Below are positions 9,401-16,641 of a stretch of 34,215 nucleotides of DNA, in pieces (the stretch's first letter is position 1; the number at the start of each line of letters is the position of its first letter). The notes under the pieces are model-generated. The model was not told the DNA's origin, did not search any database, and saw only the letters and a program-made list of their open reading frames with translations. A program made the position numbers and the translations under genes. Origin of the DNA: CAYSBE01 sp046309355 (lineage in GTDB: Bacteria; Bacteroidota; Bacteroidia; UKL13-3); the NCBI GenBank assembly GCA_046309355.1, contig JBKCPL010000053.1:1-34215 (forward strand). The letters run 5' to 3'.

Positions 9401-11056
9401 AATCTGGATCTTATTTTACCTAAAGGTATTTACCGCATTAAGCATTACGTTACCGATTCATCTCGTTGCAAAATACGCGACAGCGCATTCAGCTATATTC
9501 AGTTAATGCCCGATGTTTCACCAACATTTTCTATCGTTCGCGATTCGTGTTCGCTTACCTTGAATATGAAAAACGAAACAGCCCTGCAACCGGGCGACAG
9601 TGTTCAGTTCATCTGGTACTTTGGCGATGGCGATTCATCCGTATCTGAAAATGCCACGCACACATATAACACAGCAGGAACATACACCATACAACTTGTT
9701 GTAAACCGTGGGTTGAGATGCGAACTTTCCTCCTCACAGGATTTTACGCTGGACAATAATACGCTGGTGCTAAAAGCGCAGTTTAATGTCACGCCTAATC
9801 CGGCCTGCGAAGGCAGTACCGTGCTGTTTCAAAACACTTCCATCAACGGCATCGGGCAGGTTTGGTACCTGAATGATACATTGGCCGACAGCACATTTGA
9901 TTATTCCTCTGTATTTATGCAGGCAGGCACTTACAGCATGAAGCTGGTCATAACAGATACGAGTACCTGTTTTCCTGCCGATTCGGCAAGCAAAACATTT
10001 ACTGTTTTTCCTGCCGACACAGCCGGATTCGTTGTTTGGCGCGATACCTGTTCGGCCGCCATCAAATTGATGAACACCAGCGACACATCCGGAAACGCAA
10101 ATGCTACGTTTTTATGGCGCATGGGCGATGGCACAGAATATACCACATTCAATCCGGGTTCACATGTGTATTCGGGAAATGGCACTTACCTTATTTTGTT
10201 AATTGTAAATCCTGGCTCACCCTGTGCCGATAGCGCCACAAGGCTGGTATCTTATGACACAGCCAGCCATATCCTCAAAGCACGTTTTGAAATGAAAGAC
10301 ACCTTGTTTTGCCTGCCTGCTTCACTGCGTGCAACAAATACCTCCTTCAATTCCGATTCGACTGTGTGGTTGCTAAACGGAACGGTGATAGGAAACGGGC
10401 AAACTGTAGATACCGTTATTACGCAACCGGGCAACTACTCACTTCGGTTAATTGCAAGAAACAGCCAAACCTGTGCAGGAGCCGATACGTTTACCAGCAC
10501 CTTGAATGCTTACCGCAGCGCTGTTGCCGATTTTGAATTAGAGCGCGACAGTTGCTCCATGAATACAACTATCAGAAACTTGTCGGCAGTACCACAAGGG
10601 CAGACCACCACATTTTCGTGGGATTTGGGTGACGGAACCACAACAGACGAAGAGGAACCCAAACATACCTACAAGGCCAATGGAACATACACCATTAAAC
10701 TTATTACTAACGCAGGAAGCCCATGTGCCGATACGGCTACAAAAACATATCTGATAGATGGGGATACCACACGCGAAGTATTTGTGCCGAATGTATTTAC
10801 CCCGAACAATGATGGATACAATGATTGTTACCGCATTAGCGGCATTTACCAAAAGTGCGATGAATTTGAGGTGTGGATTCGCAACCGCTGGGGCAATCTT
10901 TATTACACCAGCAAAAATGCAGATGCCTGCTGGGATGGAAATAACGAACAAGGAGAACCCGCTCCAACAGGTGTGTATTATTACATTATTCGAATTCGAA
11001 AGAAAAGCGGAAAAAGCTATGACCTTAACGGCAGTTTACACCTGATTAGGGAGTGA
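6491..11056 (+). CDS. T9SS type B secreted adhesin-like protein (DUF7948, SBBP, PKD, CHU_C)
   Basis: The protein has 1521 residues. The first usable start is TTG at 6491, giving the signal peptide LHKRYIYLSFLALLGMFPTK with FAS before the mature part. The first in-frame ATG (residue 17) would destroy the signal peptide, and a stop lies upstream at 6458. Residues about 28-235 match the DUF7948 type (FIENKGQTDARARYYV near the start, ending near YELIIDPVVVFST). Residues about 240-755 contain repeated YATYLGG/YASYLGE-like strands, as in SBBP beta-propeller repeats. Residues 763-1425 hold eight PKD-like modules in four alternating pairs. Residues 1430-1521 are a CHU_C type B sorting domain (FVPNVFTPNNDGYNDCY, RWGN, CWDGN, PTGVYYYIIR). 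The export route (Sec, then T9SS with surface attachment) follows from family knowledge. It is divergent from the ECF sigma block. The exact start codon is uncertain; ATT at 6488 is also conceivable. Confidence 0.9.
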   Translation: MLHKRYIYLSFLALLGMFPTKPLFASSFPAVFIENKGQTDARARYYVDNRNVQMYVEPDGVRYLVFDRQDMDDALKHPRKWTDDLISLTIKSHAVKMRFAGSSPASVLSADRPARHHLNFFTGNNAQKWATECRVYERIHYSRIYPQIDALFYATPSGNVKYDLILRPGSNPDAIQLVYEGAEHIQLKSGALRIKTSVTTWVEEKPYAYQLIENKKVEVPCRFRLNKDKSVSFTLGEYNSNYELIIDPVVVFSTYSGSTVDNFGATATYDLNGNFYSGGITRGPLSGYPATPGAFDVTFNGGQGSWPQFGFSCDITLSKYSNDGSALLYATYLGGDKNEYVHSLVVNNRGELIVYGTSLSRNYPVTPLAFDTSHNDTFDIVVTRFSANGSLLRGSTFIGGTGIDGLSTPDTLCMNYMDHMRGEVQVTHEGDIVVGSVTRSADFPVSMGAFQTALAGAQDGCIFKLDSSLQFMRWSSFLGRTLNETLNGVEIALDGSIYLTGGTHSTTFAAKGNVIDSTYNGGISDAWLARISKNGDTLRQFMYWGSGAYDQGYFVRTDRTGNVYLIGQTFDSISITPDTYANDTGTLFISSFTATFDSLRFSTCLGNGVQRNVLVPSAFMVDVCGSIYASVWAGDINTSATYKNGAWILGAPSSTINLPVTANALQNITDGEDFYLFVLGSRADTLLYASYLGEITGEDHVDGGTSRFDSRGIIYQSVCASCGQGPGGTFPTTLGSYAPVNRSPRCSNVSFKMDFRVSNLVTADFAITPARRCTDSIIAFTNQSYNSNRFFWYINGVLTDTTTNLNRIFSDAGTYSVKLIAVDSTRCNVADSITKTISVGTTARANFVTLRDTCSANIRFINLSITSTGDTLPVLWDFGDGTTDTTYNPIKEFAISDAYPVSLYLLNSAGCADTSFQYVNYDRNGHILNAALSPIDSVDCEPGRVIIFSFGRGGQQFEWYANDSLVSNDRNLDLILPKGIYRIKHYVTDSSRCKIRDSAFSYIQLMPDVSPTFSIVRDSCSLTLNMKNETALQPGDSVQFIWYFGDGDSSVSENATHTYNTAGTYTIQLVVNRGLRCELSSSQDFTLDNNTLVLKAQFNVTPNPACEGSTVLFQNTSINGIGQVWYLNDTLADSTFDYSSVFMQAGTYSMKLVITDTSTCFPADSASKTFTVFPADTAGFVVWRDTCSAAIKLMNTSDTSGNANATFLWRMGDGTEYTTFNPGSHVYSGNGTYLILLIVNPGSPCADSATRLVSYDTASHILKARFEMKDTLFCLPASLRATNTSFNSDSTVWLLNGTVIGNGQTVDTVITQPGNYSLRLIARNSQTCAGADTFTSTLNAYRSAVADFELERDSCSMNTTIRNLSAVPQGQTTTFSWDLGDGTTTDEEEPKHTYKANGTYTIKLITNAGSPCADTATKTYLIDGDTTREVFVPNVFTPNNDGYNDCYRISGIYQKCDEFEVWIRNRWGNLYYTSKNADACWDGNNEQGEPAPTGVYYYIIRIRKKSGKSYDLNGSLHLIRE
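8777..10780 (+). repeat. four tandem two-module PKD units of about 167 residues (coding repeat)
   Basis: Within the large T9SS protein, module type A starts at residues 763, 930, 1096 and 1264, and module type B at residues 845, 1011, 1178 and 1346. Spacing within each series is 166-168 residues. Type A modules carry a Trp-(Tyr/Leu)-x-Asn core (FFWYINGV, FEWYANDS, QVWYLNDT, TVWLLNGT) and no GDG motif. Type B modules begin with an Arg-Asp-x-Cys-Ser motif and carry a GDG core (WDFGDGT, WYFGDGD, WRMGDGT, WDLGDGT); in module 4 the opening motif is ERDSCS. The copies are diverged at DNA level, so the duplication looks old or is held by selection on the protein. Confidence 0.85.
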
Positions 11057-11063
11057 GCAAAGC

Positions 11064-11498
11064 TTAGGCTTTACGAACTATATCCCAGCTGTGATCACCC
11101 AAAAGCTTAACCGAGGCCACATATTTACGTGATGTTTTACTGCGGCCCCACTCTTCCGGACCTACCAGTGAAAGTGAGTAGTAATCGTCTTTTTCATACA
11201 GGTGATAAACCTGGTTGACCACCGGAACAAAGCGCATGTCGGAAGTGTATATATGTTCTGATATTTTCAGTCGCTGTTCAATTTCTCGTACCTGCTGCAT
11301 AATCAAGTCTGCCTGCTTTTTCAGCATCGAAATTTCCTGATTGGCGTAATGGTGCATGGCCTCTACGGCATTCGCTTTTATCTGATTGCGGTCTTCCGGC
11401 CTTATTACCGGTGAACCGAGGCTTAGCGGAATAGGCGACAACGAAGCTTCTCCCGAATAGCTTTCAAATACCGTACTGTCTTTTTCTTCTTGGGTCAT
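11064..11498 (-). CDS. DUF2452 family protein
   Basis: The protein has 144 residues from the ATG at 11498 (MTQEEKDSTVFESY). The open frame extends 15 codons further, but those residues look like translated 5' leader. An N-terminal proline-rich segment (SPIPLSLGSPVIRPEDR) is followed by a helical part (about 50-95, ALKKQ/REIEQRLKIS-like) and a compact C-terminal part with FVPVVNQVYHLYEKDD and LVGPEEWG, ending in WDIVRKA. This layout, with the VYHLY segment followed by a short beta-rich end, matches my memory of DUF2452 proteins in Bacteroidota. The function is unknown. No signal peptide or membrane segment is seen, so a cytoplasmic location is likely. It converges on the large T9SS gene with a 7-bp gap and diverges from ispH. 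Confidence 0.7.
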   Translation of the reverse strand: MTQEEKDSTVFESYSGEASLSPIPLSLGSPVIRPEDRNQIKANAVEAMHHYANQEISMLKKQADLIMQQVREIEQRLKISEHIYTSDMRFVPVVNQVYHLYEKDDYYSLSLVGPEEWGRSKTSRKYVASVKLLGDHSWDIVRKA

Positions 11499-11511
11499 CT
11501 GTAAAACTAAA

Positions 11512-11519
11512 CAAACATA
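11512..11519 (-). promoter_or_regulatory. candidate Bacteroidota -7 element for the DUF2452 gene
   Basis: On the minus strand the sequence TATGTTTG matches the TAnnTTTG -7 consensus exactly and lies 13 bp before the ATG at 11498. A good -33 TTTG at 19-21 bp upstream is not present; only a TTTATG-like stretch is near. On the plus strand, TATTTTGC at 11568-11575 is a similar but imperfect candidate for ispH, so the 84-bp gap may hold two divergent promoters. Confidence 0.35.
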
Positions 11520-11582
11520 TCGGTAAATGTTTTGTGAGGGCATAAACTAATTCGCCTTAAATACGTTTATTTTGCTGTACCT

Positions 11583-12425
11583 ATGAATCTACACGTTGAA
11601 ATTGATGATCATTCAGGCTTTTGTTTTGGAGTGGTTTACGCCATTCAAATGGCTGAAGATATACTGGACGAAACCGGCAAATTGTATTGCCTGGGCGATA
11701 TTGTACACAATGACGAAGAAGTAGAACGCCTGCGCAAAAAAGGGCTTGAAATTATCAATCACGAACAGTTTGATGCGCTTCGCGACAGCACCGTGCTAAT
11801 ACGTGCACATGGCGAACCTCCCGAAACATACCGTAAAGCGCTTGAACAAAATATAGAATTGGTAGATGCCTCATGCCCCGTTGTGTTAAAGTTGCAAAAC
11901 AGGGTGCGTGAAGCGTATAATCATCAAGAGCCTATTATGATATTGGGCAAACACGGACATGCCGAAGTAGCCGGGCTTAAAGGGCAAACCAACGGTGACG
12001 CTATAGTGATTGAAGACTTCAGCGAACTGGATAGCGTAGAGCTTCCGAAGAAAGTGCAGCTGTTTAGCCAAACCACCAAAAGCACAAAAAAACTATACGC
12101 TTTACGTGATGAGTTGGTGAAGCGTGGTGTCGAAGTAGATTTTAACGATACATTGTGTCGTCAGGTGTCGAACCGCGACATACAGTTGCGCGAATTCGCT
12201 AAAAAGTACGCTAAGATTATTTTCGTATCGGGTAAAAAATCATCGAACGGACGTGTGCTGCACGATGTGTGCAAAGAAATAAACCCAAACACCTATTTCG
12301 TTTCGTCTAAAAACGAACTGAGGCCCGAATGGTTCAGCGATGGCGATACGGTGGGTATATGCGGTGCCACCTCTACACCGCAATGGCAAATGGAGGAAAT
12401 AAAAAACACGATTCTCACCTTTTAA
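11583..12425 (+). CDS. ispH: 4-hydroxy-3-methylbut-2-enyl diphosphate reductase
   Basis: IspH (LytB) reduces HMBPP to IPP and DMAPP, the last step of the MEP isoprenoid pathway, using a [4Fe-4S] cluster in the cytoplasm. The 280-residue protein has the three cluster cysteines at C14 (SGFCFGV), C98 (DASCPVV) and C192 (TLCRQVSNRD). The substrate-site residues are H42 (DIVHNDEEV), H76 (RAHGEPP), H126 with E128 (GKHGHAEVAG), T164/T165 (SQTTKS) and the SSN triad S220-N222 (KKSSNGR). It ends with GATSTPQWQMEEI. Length and motif order are standard. The downstream peroxidase starts 12 bp after the stop, so the two are likely cotranscribed. Its product feeds the idi-crtB-crtI cluster elsewhere in the window; that functional link is inferred from pathway knowledge. 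Confidence 0.97.
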   Translation: MNLHVEIDDHSGFCFGVVYAIQMAEDILDETGKLYCLGDIVHNDEEVERLRKKGLEIINHEQFDALRDSTVLIRAHGEPPETYRKALEQNIELVDASCPVVLKLQNRVREAYNHQEPIMILGKHGHAEVAGLKGQTNGDAIVIEDFSELDSVELPKKVQLFSQTTKSTKKLYALRDELVKRGVEVDFNDTLCRQVSNRDIQLREFAKKYAKIIFVSGKKSSNGRVLHDVCKEINPNTYFVSSKNELRPEWFSDGDTVGICGATSTPQWQMEEIKNTILTF

Positions 12426-12437
12426 CTTTTTTACAGC

Positions 12438-12998
12438 ATGAAAAAAATTGTGTCCGCTTTTACTGTAGTATTTTGTATGATGTCATTCACCACTCAACAA
12501 GGGGCAAAAGTGCCCACCAAATTTTACGAATTAAGCATTGGCGCTTTAGATGGAAAAAGCGTTATACACTTCAGTGCATTTAAGGGCAAAAAAGTGTTGC
12601 TGGTAAATACGGCCTCTGAATGCGGGTATACGCCACAACTTGGCGAACTTCAAAAATTAGCTGATAAATACAAGGACAAGTTGGTAGTGATCGGTTTTCC
12701 GTGCAATCAGTTCGGAGGTCAGGAGCCTGGCACACCGCAGCGTATTCAGGAGTTTTGCAGCCGCAGGTATGCTGTAACTTTTCAGCTGACCGAAAAAATT
12801 GATGTGAAAGGCGAACAACAGCATGTAGTATATCAATGGCTTACCCAAAAGAAATACAACAAAACGGAGGATGTGAACGTGCGCTGGAATTTCGGCAAGT
12901 TTCTGATTGATGAAACAGGCAAATTCGTTACGTATTTTCCATCCGGAGTTAGTCCGCTTGATGAGCAATTAACCTCGCTGATAGAAGTGGCTAAATAA
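12438..12998 (+). CDS. exported glutathione peroxidase family thiol peroxidase
   Basis: The protein has 186 residues. An N-terminal hydrophobic stretch (MKKIVSAFTVVFCMMSFTTQ) looks like a signal peptide, which points to the periplasm. The GPx fold follows, with the peroxidatic cysteine C62 in NTASECGYTPQ, the second signature FPCNQFGGQEPG (C89, Q91), and the W150-N151 pair in VRWNFGKFLID. A cysteine at 107 (EFCSRRY) could act as resolving residue. There is Cys, not selenocysteine, at the active site. Such bacterial GPx proteins usually use thioredoxin-like reductants to remove peroxides. It lies 12 bp after ispH, whose iron-sulfur product is oxygen sensitive; a shared oxidative-stress theme is only a guess. 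The lipobox around C13 is not convincing. Confidence 0.93.
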   Translation: MKKIVSAFTVVFCMMSFTTQQGAKVPTKFYELSIGALDGKSVIHFSAFKGKKVLLVNTASECGYTPQLGELQKLADKYKDKLVVIGFPCNQFGGQEPGTPQRIQEFCSRRYAVTFQLTEKIDVKGEQQHVVYQWLTQKKYNKTEDVNVRWNFGKFLIDETGKFVTYFPSGVSPLDEQLTSLIEVAK

Positions 12999-13025
12999 TA
13001 TCCAGGGTCCGTTTTTAGCTCTTGA

Positions 13026-14420
13026 TTACTCGCTTTTTTGTGTAGTTGCCGATTCAAATTCAAGTGACAAGTTTTGAATAGCTGCAAACCCGCCATACAC
13101 ATTTTTAACACGTTGAAATCCTTTTGTCTTCAAAAACGAAGCGGCAATCATTGACCGATAACCTCCGGCACAGTGAATGAGGTATTCCTTGTCTTTGTCT
13201 AGTTGTGTGTAGGTTTTAGCTAACGTATCCAGCGAGTACAGCTGCGCTCTTTTGAGGTGACGAGTGTTCCATTCCGAAGGCTTGCGCACATCCAATATAT
13301 CAATATCGGTATGCTTGGCATCCAGTTCAAACTCTTCCATGTCAATAGAGATAACCATATCGGTGCGCTTATCAGCTGATTGCCAACTTTGAAATCCGCC
13401 ATTCAGATAACCTGATATACTGTCGAAACCAACACGGGTTAGTCGCTCTATGCTTTCTTCTTCTTTGCCGTTATCGGTTACCAACACAATACGGTCATGA
13501 ATATCCAGTATCGTGGCCGCCCATATGGCATATTGTCCGTTGAGTCCAATATTCAATGATCCCGGAATAAATCCGACTTCAAAATCATCGGGGTTTCGGG
13601 TATCTACTATAAGTGCACCCGATTTTACTTCCGCTTCAAAATCAAGAATCGATAGGGCAGTATTTCCGGTTTTTGCAACTTCATCAAATGATGCATAACC
13701 TTGTTTGTTCAGTTTAGCATCTTTAAAAAAATAAGCCGGTGCAGGCTGTATGCCTTCGGTGATGGTTTGAATGAACACTTCCTTCGACATCGGTTGCAAA
13801 GCATAGTTTTTTTGCTTTTGCTCACCTATGGTGCTTTGCGTTTCTTTTCCAATGTTTTTGCCGCAAGCGCTGCCTGCACCATGTGCAGGATACACAATAA
13901 CCTCATCGGGTAAGGTCATAAGTTGCGTACGCAACGAATCGTACATCATACCGGCCAGTTCTTCTTTGGTCATAATGCCATCCAACAAATCAGGACGACC
14001 CACATCGCCAACAAAAAGAGTGTCGCCCGTAAATACAGCATGCGGCTTGCCTGCTTCATCACGTACTAAAAAACAAGATGATTCGGGGGTATGGCCAGGG
14101 GTATGCAGTACTTCAATGGTCAGTTTACCCAGCTGCAGCTTTTCACCGTGAGTAGCCACGTGAACCGGGTAAGAAGTTTGCGTAGTGGGACCATAAATAA
14201 TTTTAGCACCTGTTTTGTTGGCCAAATCTATATGGCCGCTAACGAAGTCGGCATGAAAATGAGTTTCAAACACATACTTAATGTGTGCCTTGCGGGAGTG
14301 GGCCAGCTTTATGTACCGGTCATAATCTCTGAGCGGATCAACGATGGCCGCTTCGCCATCCGATTCGATATAATAAGCGGCTTGCGCCAGGCAGTTGGTA
14401 TACAATTGTTCAATATACAT
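13026..14420 (-). CDS. MBL-fold metallohydrolase with two rhodanese domains (persulfide dioxygenase-like)
   Basis: The protein has 464 residues from the ATG at 14420 (MYIEQLYTNCLAQAAYYIES); the open frame continues 28 codons upstream but without family-like sequence. The metallo-beta-lactamase domain (1-245) has H54, H56, D58 and the second-site H63 (THFHADFVSGH), H110 (HTPGHTPES), D133 (FTGDTLFVGDVGRPDLL) and H180 (YPAHGAGSACG), the pattern of ETHE1-like persulfide dioxygenases. Rhodanese domain 1 (about 255-350) has VLVTDNGKEEES where the catalytic loop should be, with no cysteine, so it looks inactive. Rhodanese domain 2 (about 358-455) has C417 in IHCAGGYRSMIAAS and should be active. Likely role: oxidation or transfer of sulfane sulfur during sulfide or thiol detoxification. 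It converges on the peroxidase gene with a 27-bp gap. Confidence 0.9.
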   Translation of the reverse strand: MYIEQLYTNCLAQAAYYIESDGEAAIVDPLRDYDRYIKLAHSRKAHIKYVFETHFHADFVSGHIDLANKTGAKIIYGPTTQTSYPVHVATHGEKLQLGKLTIEVLHTPGHTPESSCFLVRDEAGKPHAVFTGDTLFVGDVGRPDLLDGIMTKEELAGMMYDSLRTQLMTLPDEVIVYPAHGAGSACGKNIGKETQSTIGEQKQKNYALQPMSKEVFIQTITEGIQPAPAYFFKDAKLNKQGYASFDEVAKTGNTALSILDFEAEVKSGALIVDTRNPDDFEVGFIPGSLNIGLNGQYAIWAATILDIHDRIVLVTDNGKEEESIERLTRVGFDSISGYLNGGFQSWQSADKRTDMVISIDMEEFELDAKHTDIDILDVRKPSEWNTRHLKRAQLYSLDTLAKTYTQLDKDKEYLIHCAGGYRSMIAASFLKTKGFQRVKNVYGGFAAIQNLSLEFESATTQKSE

Positions 14421-14541
14421 GGGCGTTCGTTTTGTGGGCAAAGGTAATGTCTTCTTGGATGCAATGCACAAAGGACTGGTGATTAATGTCGAAGACAACT
14501 CCACTGCTTGTTAACAGAAATTGCGCATTTTGCATGCTAAT

Positions 14542-14592
14542 TAACATTTATATAACATTACATTTAGCTTGTAGTAACATTGGCTTAACATT
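14542..14592 (+). promoter_or_regulatory. phased TAACATT direct repeats, probable Pho box
   Basis: Four identical heptamers TAACATT lie at 14542, 14553, 14575 and 14586. The steps are 11, 22 and 11 bp, so all sit on one helical face with a single degenerate slot at 14564 (TTAGCTT). Seven-bp direct repeats with 11-bp period are the hallmark of PhoB/PhoP-type response regulator sites. The array ends 26 bp before the start of a phosphate-selective-type porin. Assignment to PhoB is inference from spacing and from the target gene; no regulator gene is in the window. Confidence 0.6.
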
Positions 14593-14618
14593 ATTGCAGC
14601 CGATTTAACCCCACCTAA

Positions 14619-15896
14619 ATGCTACGTATACAACTGGTTGTTTTGAGTTTATTCGCCTGGATCTCTGCTTTTGCCCATTCCGACAGTTCCTCGGTTATAA
14701 GTCATTTACTAAACCCGACCAAGGGTTACGTGGTATTTAACGACACATCTCCGACTAAAAATCCTGTTCGGCCTGCATCCAAATGGTACGAGACCCTTCA
14801 AATTCGGGGATATGCGCAGTTCAGGTACAACAGATTGCTTGAAACAAACCCATCACTGAAATGCGAGCAATGCGACCGCTCGTGGGGCGAAGACGGAGGC
14901 TTTTCATTCAGGCGTATTCGGGTCATTTTTTTCGGTAATATACATGAGCGTGTGTATTTGTACCTACAGCCCGATTTTGCCAGCTCAGCCTCTACCACGG
15001 GTTTACATTTTGCACAAATACGCGACATGTATATTGATGTTGCATTAAATGCGTCAAAATCCATGCGCCTGCGTTTTGGGCAAAGCAAAGTTCCATATGG
15101 TTTTGAAAACATGCAATCCAGTCAAAACCGCATACCGCTTGATAGAAATGATGCACTTAACAGCGCGGTTGCGAACGAACGCGATATTGGTACCTTTTTT
15201 TACTGGGCTCCGGCCAAAATAAGAGAGCGGTTTTCATACCTGGTAAGTTCGGGCTTAAAAGGATCGGGTGATTACGGTGTACTGGGATTTGGTGTATATA
15301 ATGGGCAAATAGCCAATCGCCCCGAAGCCAACAATACATTGCATAAAGTTATTCGCCTTACCTATCCTTTTCAATTTCGCAATAAGCAAATACTAGAACC
15401 GGGCATACAATACTACACCGGAAAATATGTAGTAAACACGGTAACTTCAGGTAAAAGCGTTAAAGGTATCAATGCTGATTTTGAATACCTGGATGAACGG
15501 ATTGCTGCTACGTTTGTGTGGTATCCTCAACCATTCGGCATAGTTGCCGAATACAATATAGGAACAGGTCCTGAATATAATCCGGCAACCAATACCATTG
15601 AGCAGCGCAAGTTGGAAGGCGGTTATACCATGCTCAACTATTACATTAAAACCGAGAGGCAGACCATTATTCCGTTTGTACGTTATCAATACTACAAGGG
15701 AGGTAAGAAACACGAAACCGATGCACGCAGTTACCGAGTATTTGAAACAGAAGCCGGAATCGAGTGGCAACCTTACCGAAACCTGGAATTTGTTGCCATG
15801 TATACTCTTTCTGACCGAACCTTTGTGGATGCGGCCATTAAAGATAACCGACAAACAGGACGCCTATTGCGCCTACAAGTACAGTGCAATTTCTGA
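14619..15896 (+). CDS. phosphate-selective-type outer membrane porin (OprO/OprP family)
   Basis: The protein has 425 residues. The signal peptide MLRIQLVVLSLFAWISAFAH is followed by a beta-barrel sequence with alternating aromatic strands and a C-terminal end (RLLRLQVQCNF) that closes with Phe, as in outer membrane porins. The segment QIRGYAQFRYNRLLE, then SFRRIRVIFFGN and VYLYLQPDFASS, then RLRFGQSKVPYGFEN, is the classic porin O/P pattern. A CxxC pair (C82, C85, in KCEQCDRSWGEDGG) sits in an early loop. Function: passive outer membrane uptake, probably of phosphate or other anions; the specificity is inferred from family membership and from the phased repeat array just upstream. It converges on tsaB with a 15-bp gap. 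Confidence 0.88.
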   Translation: MLRIQLVVLSLFAWISAFAHSDSSSVISHLLNPTKGYVVFNDTSPTKNPVRPASKWYETLQIRGYAQFRYNRLLETNPSLKCEQCDRSWGEDGGFSFRRIRVIFFGNIHERVYLYLQPDFASSASTTGLHFAQIRDMYIDVALNASKSMRLRFGQSKVPYGFENMQSSQNRIPLDRNDALNSAVANERDIGTFFYWAPAKIRERFSYLVSSGLKGSGDYGVLGFGVYNGQIANRPEANNTLHKVIRLTYPFQFRNKQILEPGIQYYTGKYVVNTVTSGKSVKGINADFEYLDERIAATFVWYPQPFGIVAEYNIGTGPEYNPATNTIEQRKLEGGYTMLNYYIKTERQTIIPFVRYQYYKGGKKHETDARSYRVFETEAGIEWQPYRNLEFVAMYTLSDRTFVDAAIKDNRQTGRLLRLQVQCNF

Positions 15897-15911
15897 GTTG
15901 CCTATTGGGCA

Positions 15912-16601
15912 TTATTGCCACTTGGGTTTAGGTGTTGTGCCTACAAAATCTTTGAGGTAATAAGGTTCAAAGTAGGCCACGTCTTCAAAGTGCTGCTGTT
16001 CGAAAACCTGCTGGGCCAGTTGCGCCATACCCAAAGCCGAACAGGTAATGTTGGGCAAAAATAAAGCATGGGGCTGCTGCAAAACTGTGCTGCATTTGCT
16101 AGCACCATTCCCAAAAAAAACGATGCGGTGATGATTAAATTCACTAAACGAACCTGCTTCGATAATACGCGCTTCGGCTGGTAATAACTCATTCAGTGTT
16201 TTGTCGTAAACGGCACAGTACACTTCCATTCTGCGGGCGTCTATCATGGGTATCAACAGGTCATACTCGTTTGTGTTTAATGTTTGGCGTGCACACCACG
16301 CCAACGCATGCAACGTGTTTACCGATAACAAAGGTATATCCAGTGCATAACACAACCCTTTGGCTGTAGACACGCCCACACGCAAACCAGTATAGGAACC
16401 CGGGCCCTTGCTTACAGCAACTGCATTAAGATCACTTAGCTTTATACCCGCTTGTGTAATCGCATTCTGTATTAAATCGGGCAAGCGTGATGCATGCGTG
16501 TAGCCTTCATTCAACTCAAGCAGAGTAGCTGTTTTTCCATTTACAGCTACAGATACGGAACATACTTCAGTGGCCGTTTCTATACACAATATATGCGACA
16601 T
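15912..16601 (-). CDS. tsaB: tRNA threonylcarbamoyladenosine biosynthesis protein TsaB
   Basis: TsaB is the inactive-ASKHA scaffold that works with TsaD and TsaE to put t6A on position 37 of ANN-decoding tRNAs. The 229-residue protein starts at the ATG at 16601 (MSHILCIETATEVCSVSVAV); an open extension of 35 codons upstream overlaps recJ and is not family-like. Seen motifs are LCIETATEVCSVSV (first strand pair of the ASKHA fold), GYTHASRLPDLI, and the TsaB signature SKGPGSYTGLRVGVSTAKGL (about residues 65-84), followed by LSVNTLHALAW. Near the C-terminus is AYFEPYYLKDFV. The gene diverges from recJ with 80 bp between starts. Confidence 0.95.
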   Translation of the reverse strand: MSHILCIETATEVCSVSVAVNGKTATLLELNEGYTHASRLPDLIQNAITQAGIKLSDLNAVAVSKGPGSYTGLRVGVSTAKGLCYALDIPLLSVNTLHALAWCARQTLNTNEYDLLIPMIDARRMEVYCAVYDKTLNELLPAEARIIEAGSFSEFNHHRIVFFGNGASKCSTVLQQPHALFLPNITCSALGMAQLAQQVFEQQHFEDVAYFEPYYLKDFVGTTPKPKWQ

Positions 16602-16641
16602 GGGTGCAAGTATACACTTATTCAGTGTTTTGAGATTGCCA

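Noticed and set aside
11059..11072. AAAGC-TTAG-GCTTT as a shared terminator between the large T9SS gene and the DUF2452 gene
   Set aside because: The stem is only 5 bp and AT-rich, with no T-tract, and it overlaps the DUF2452 stop region.
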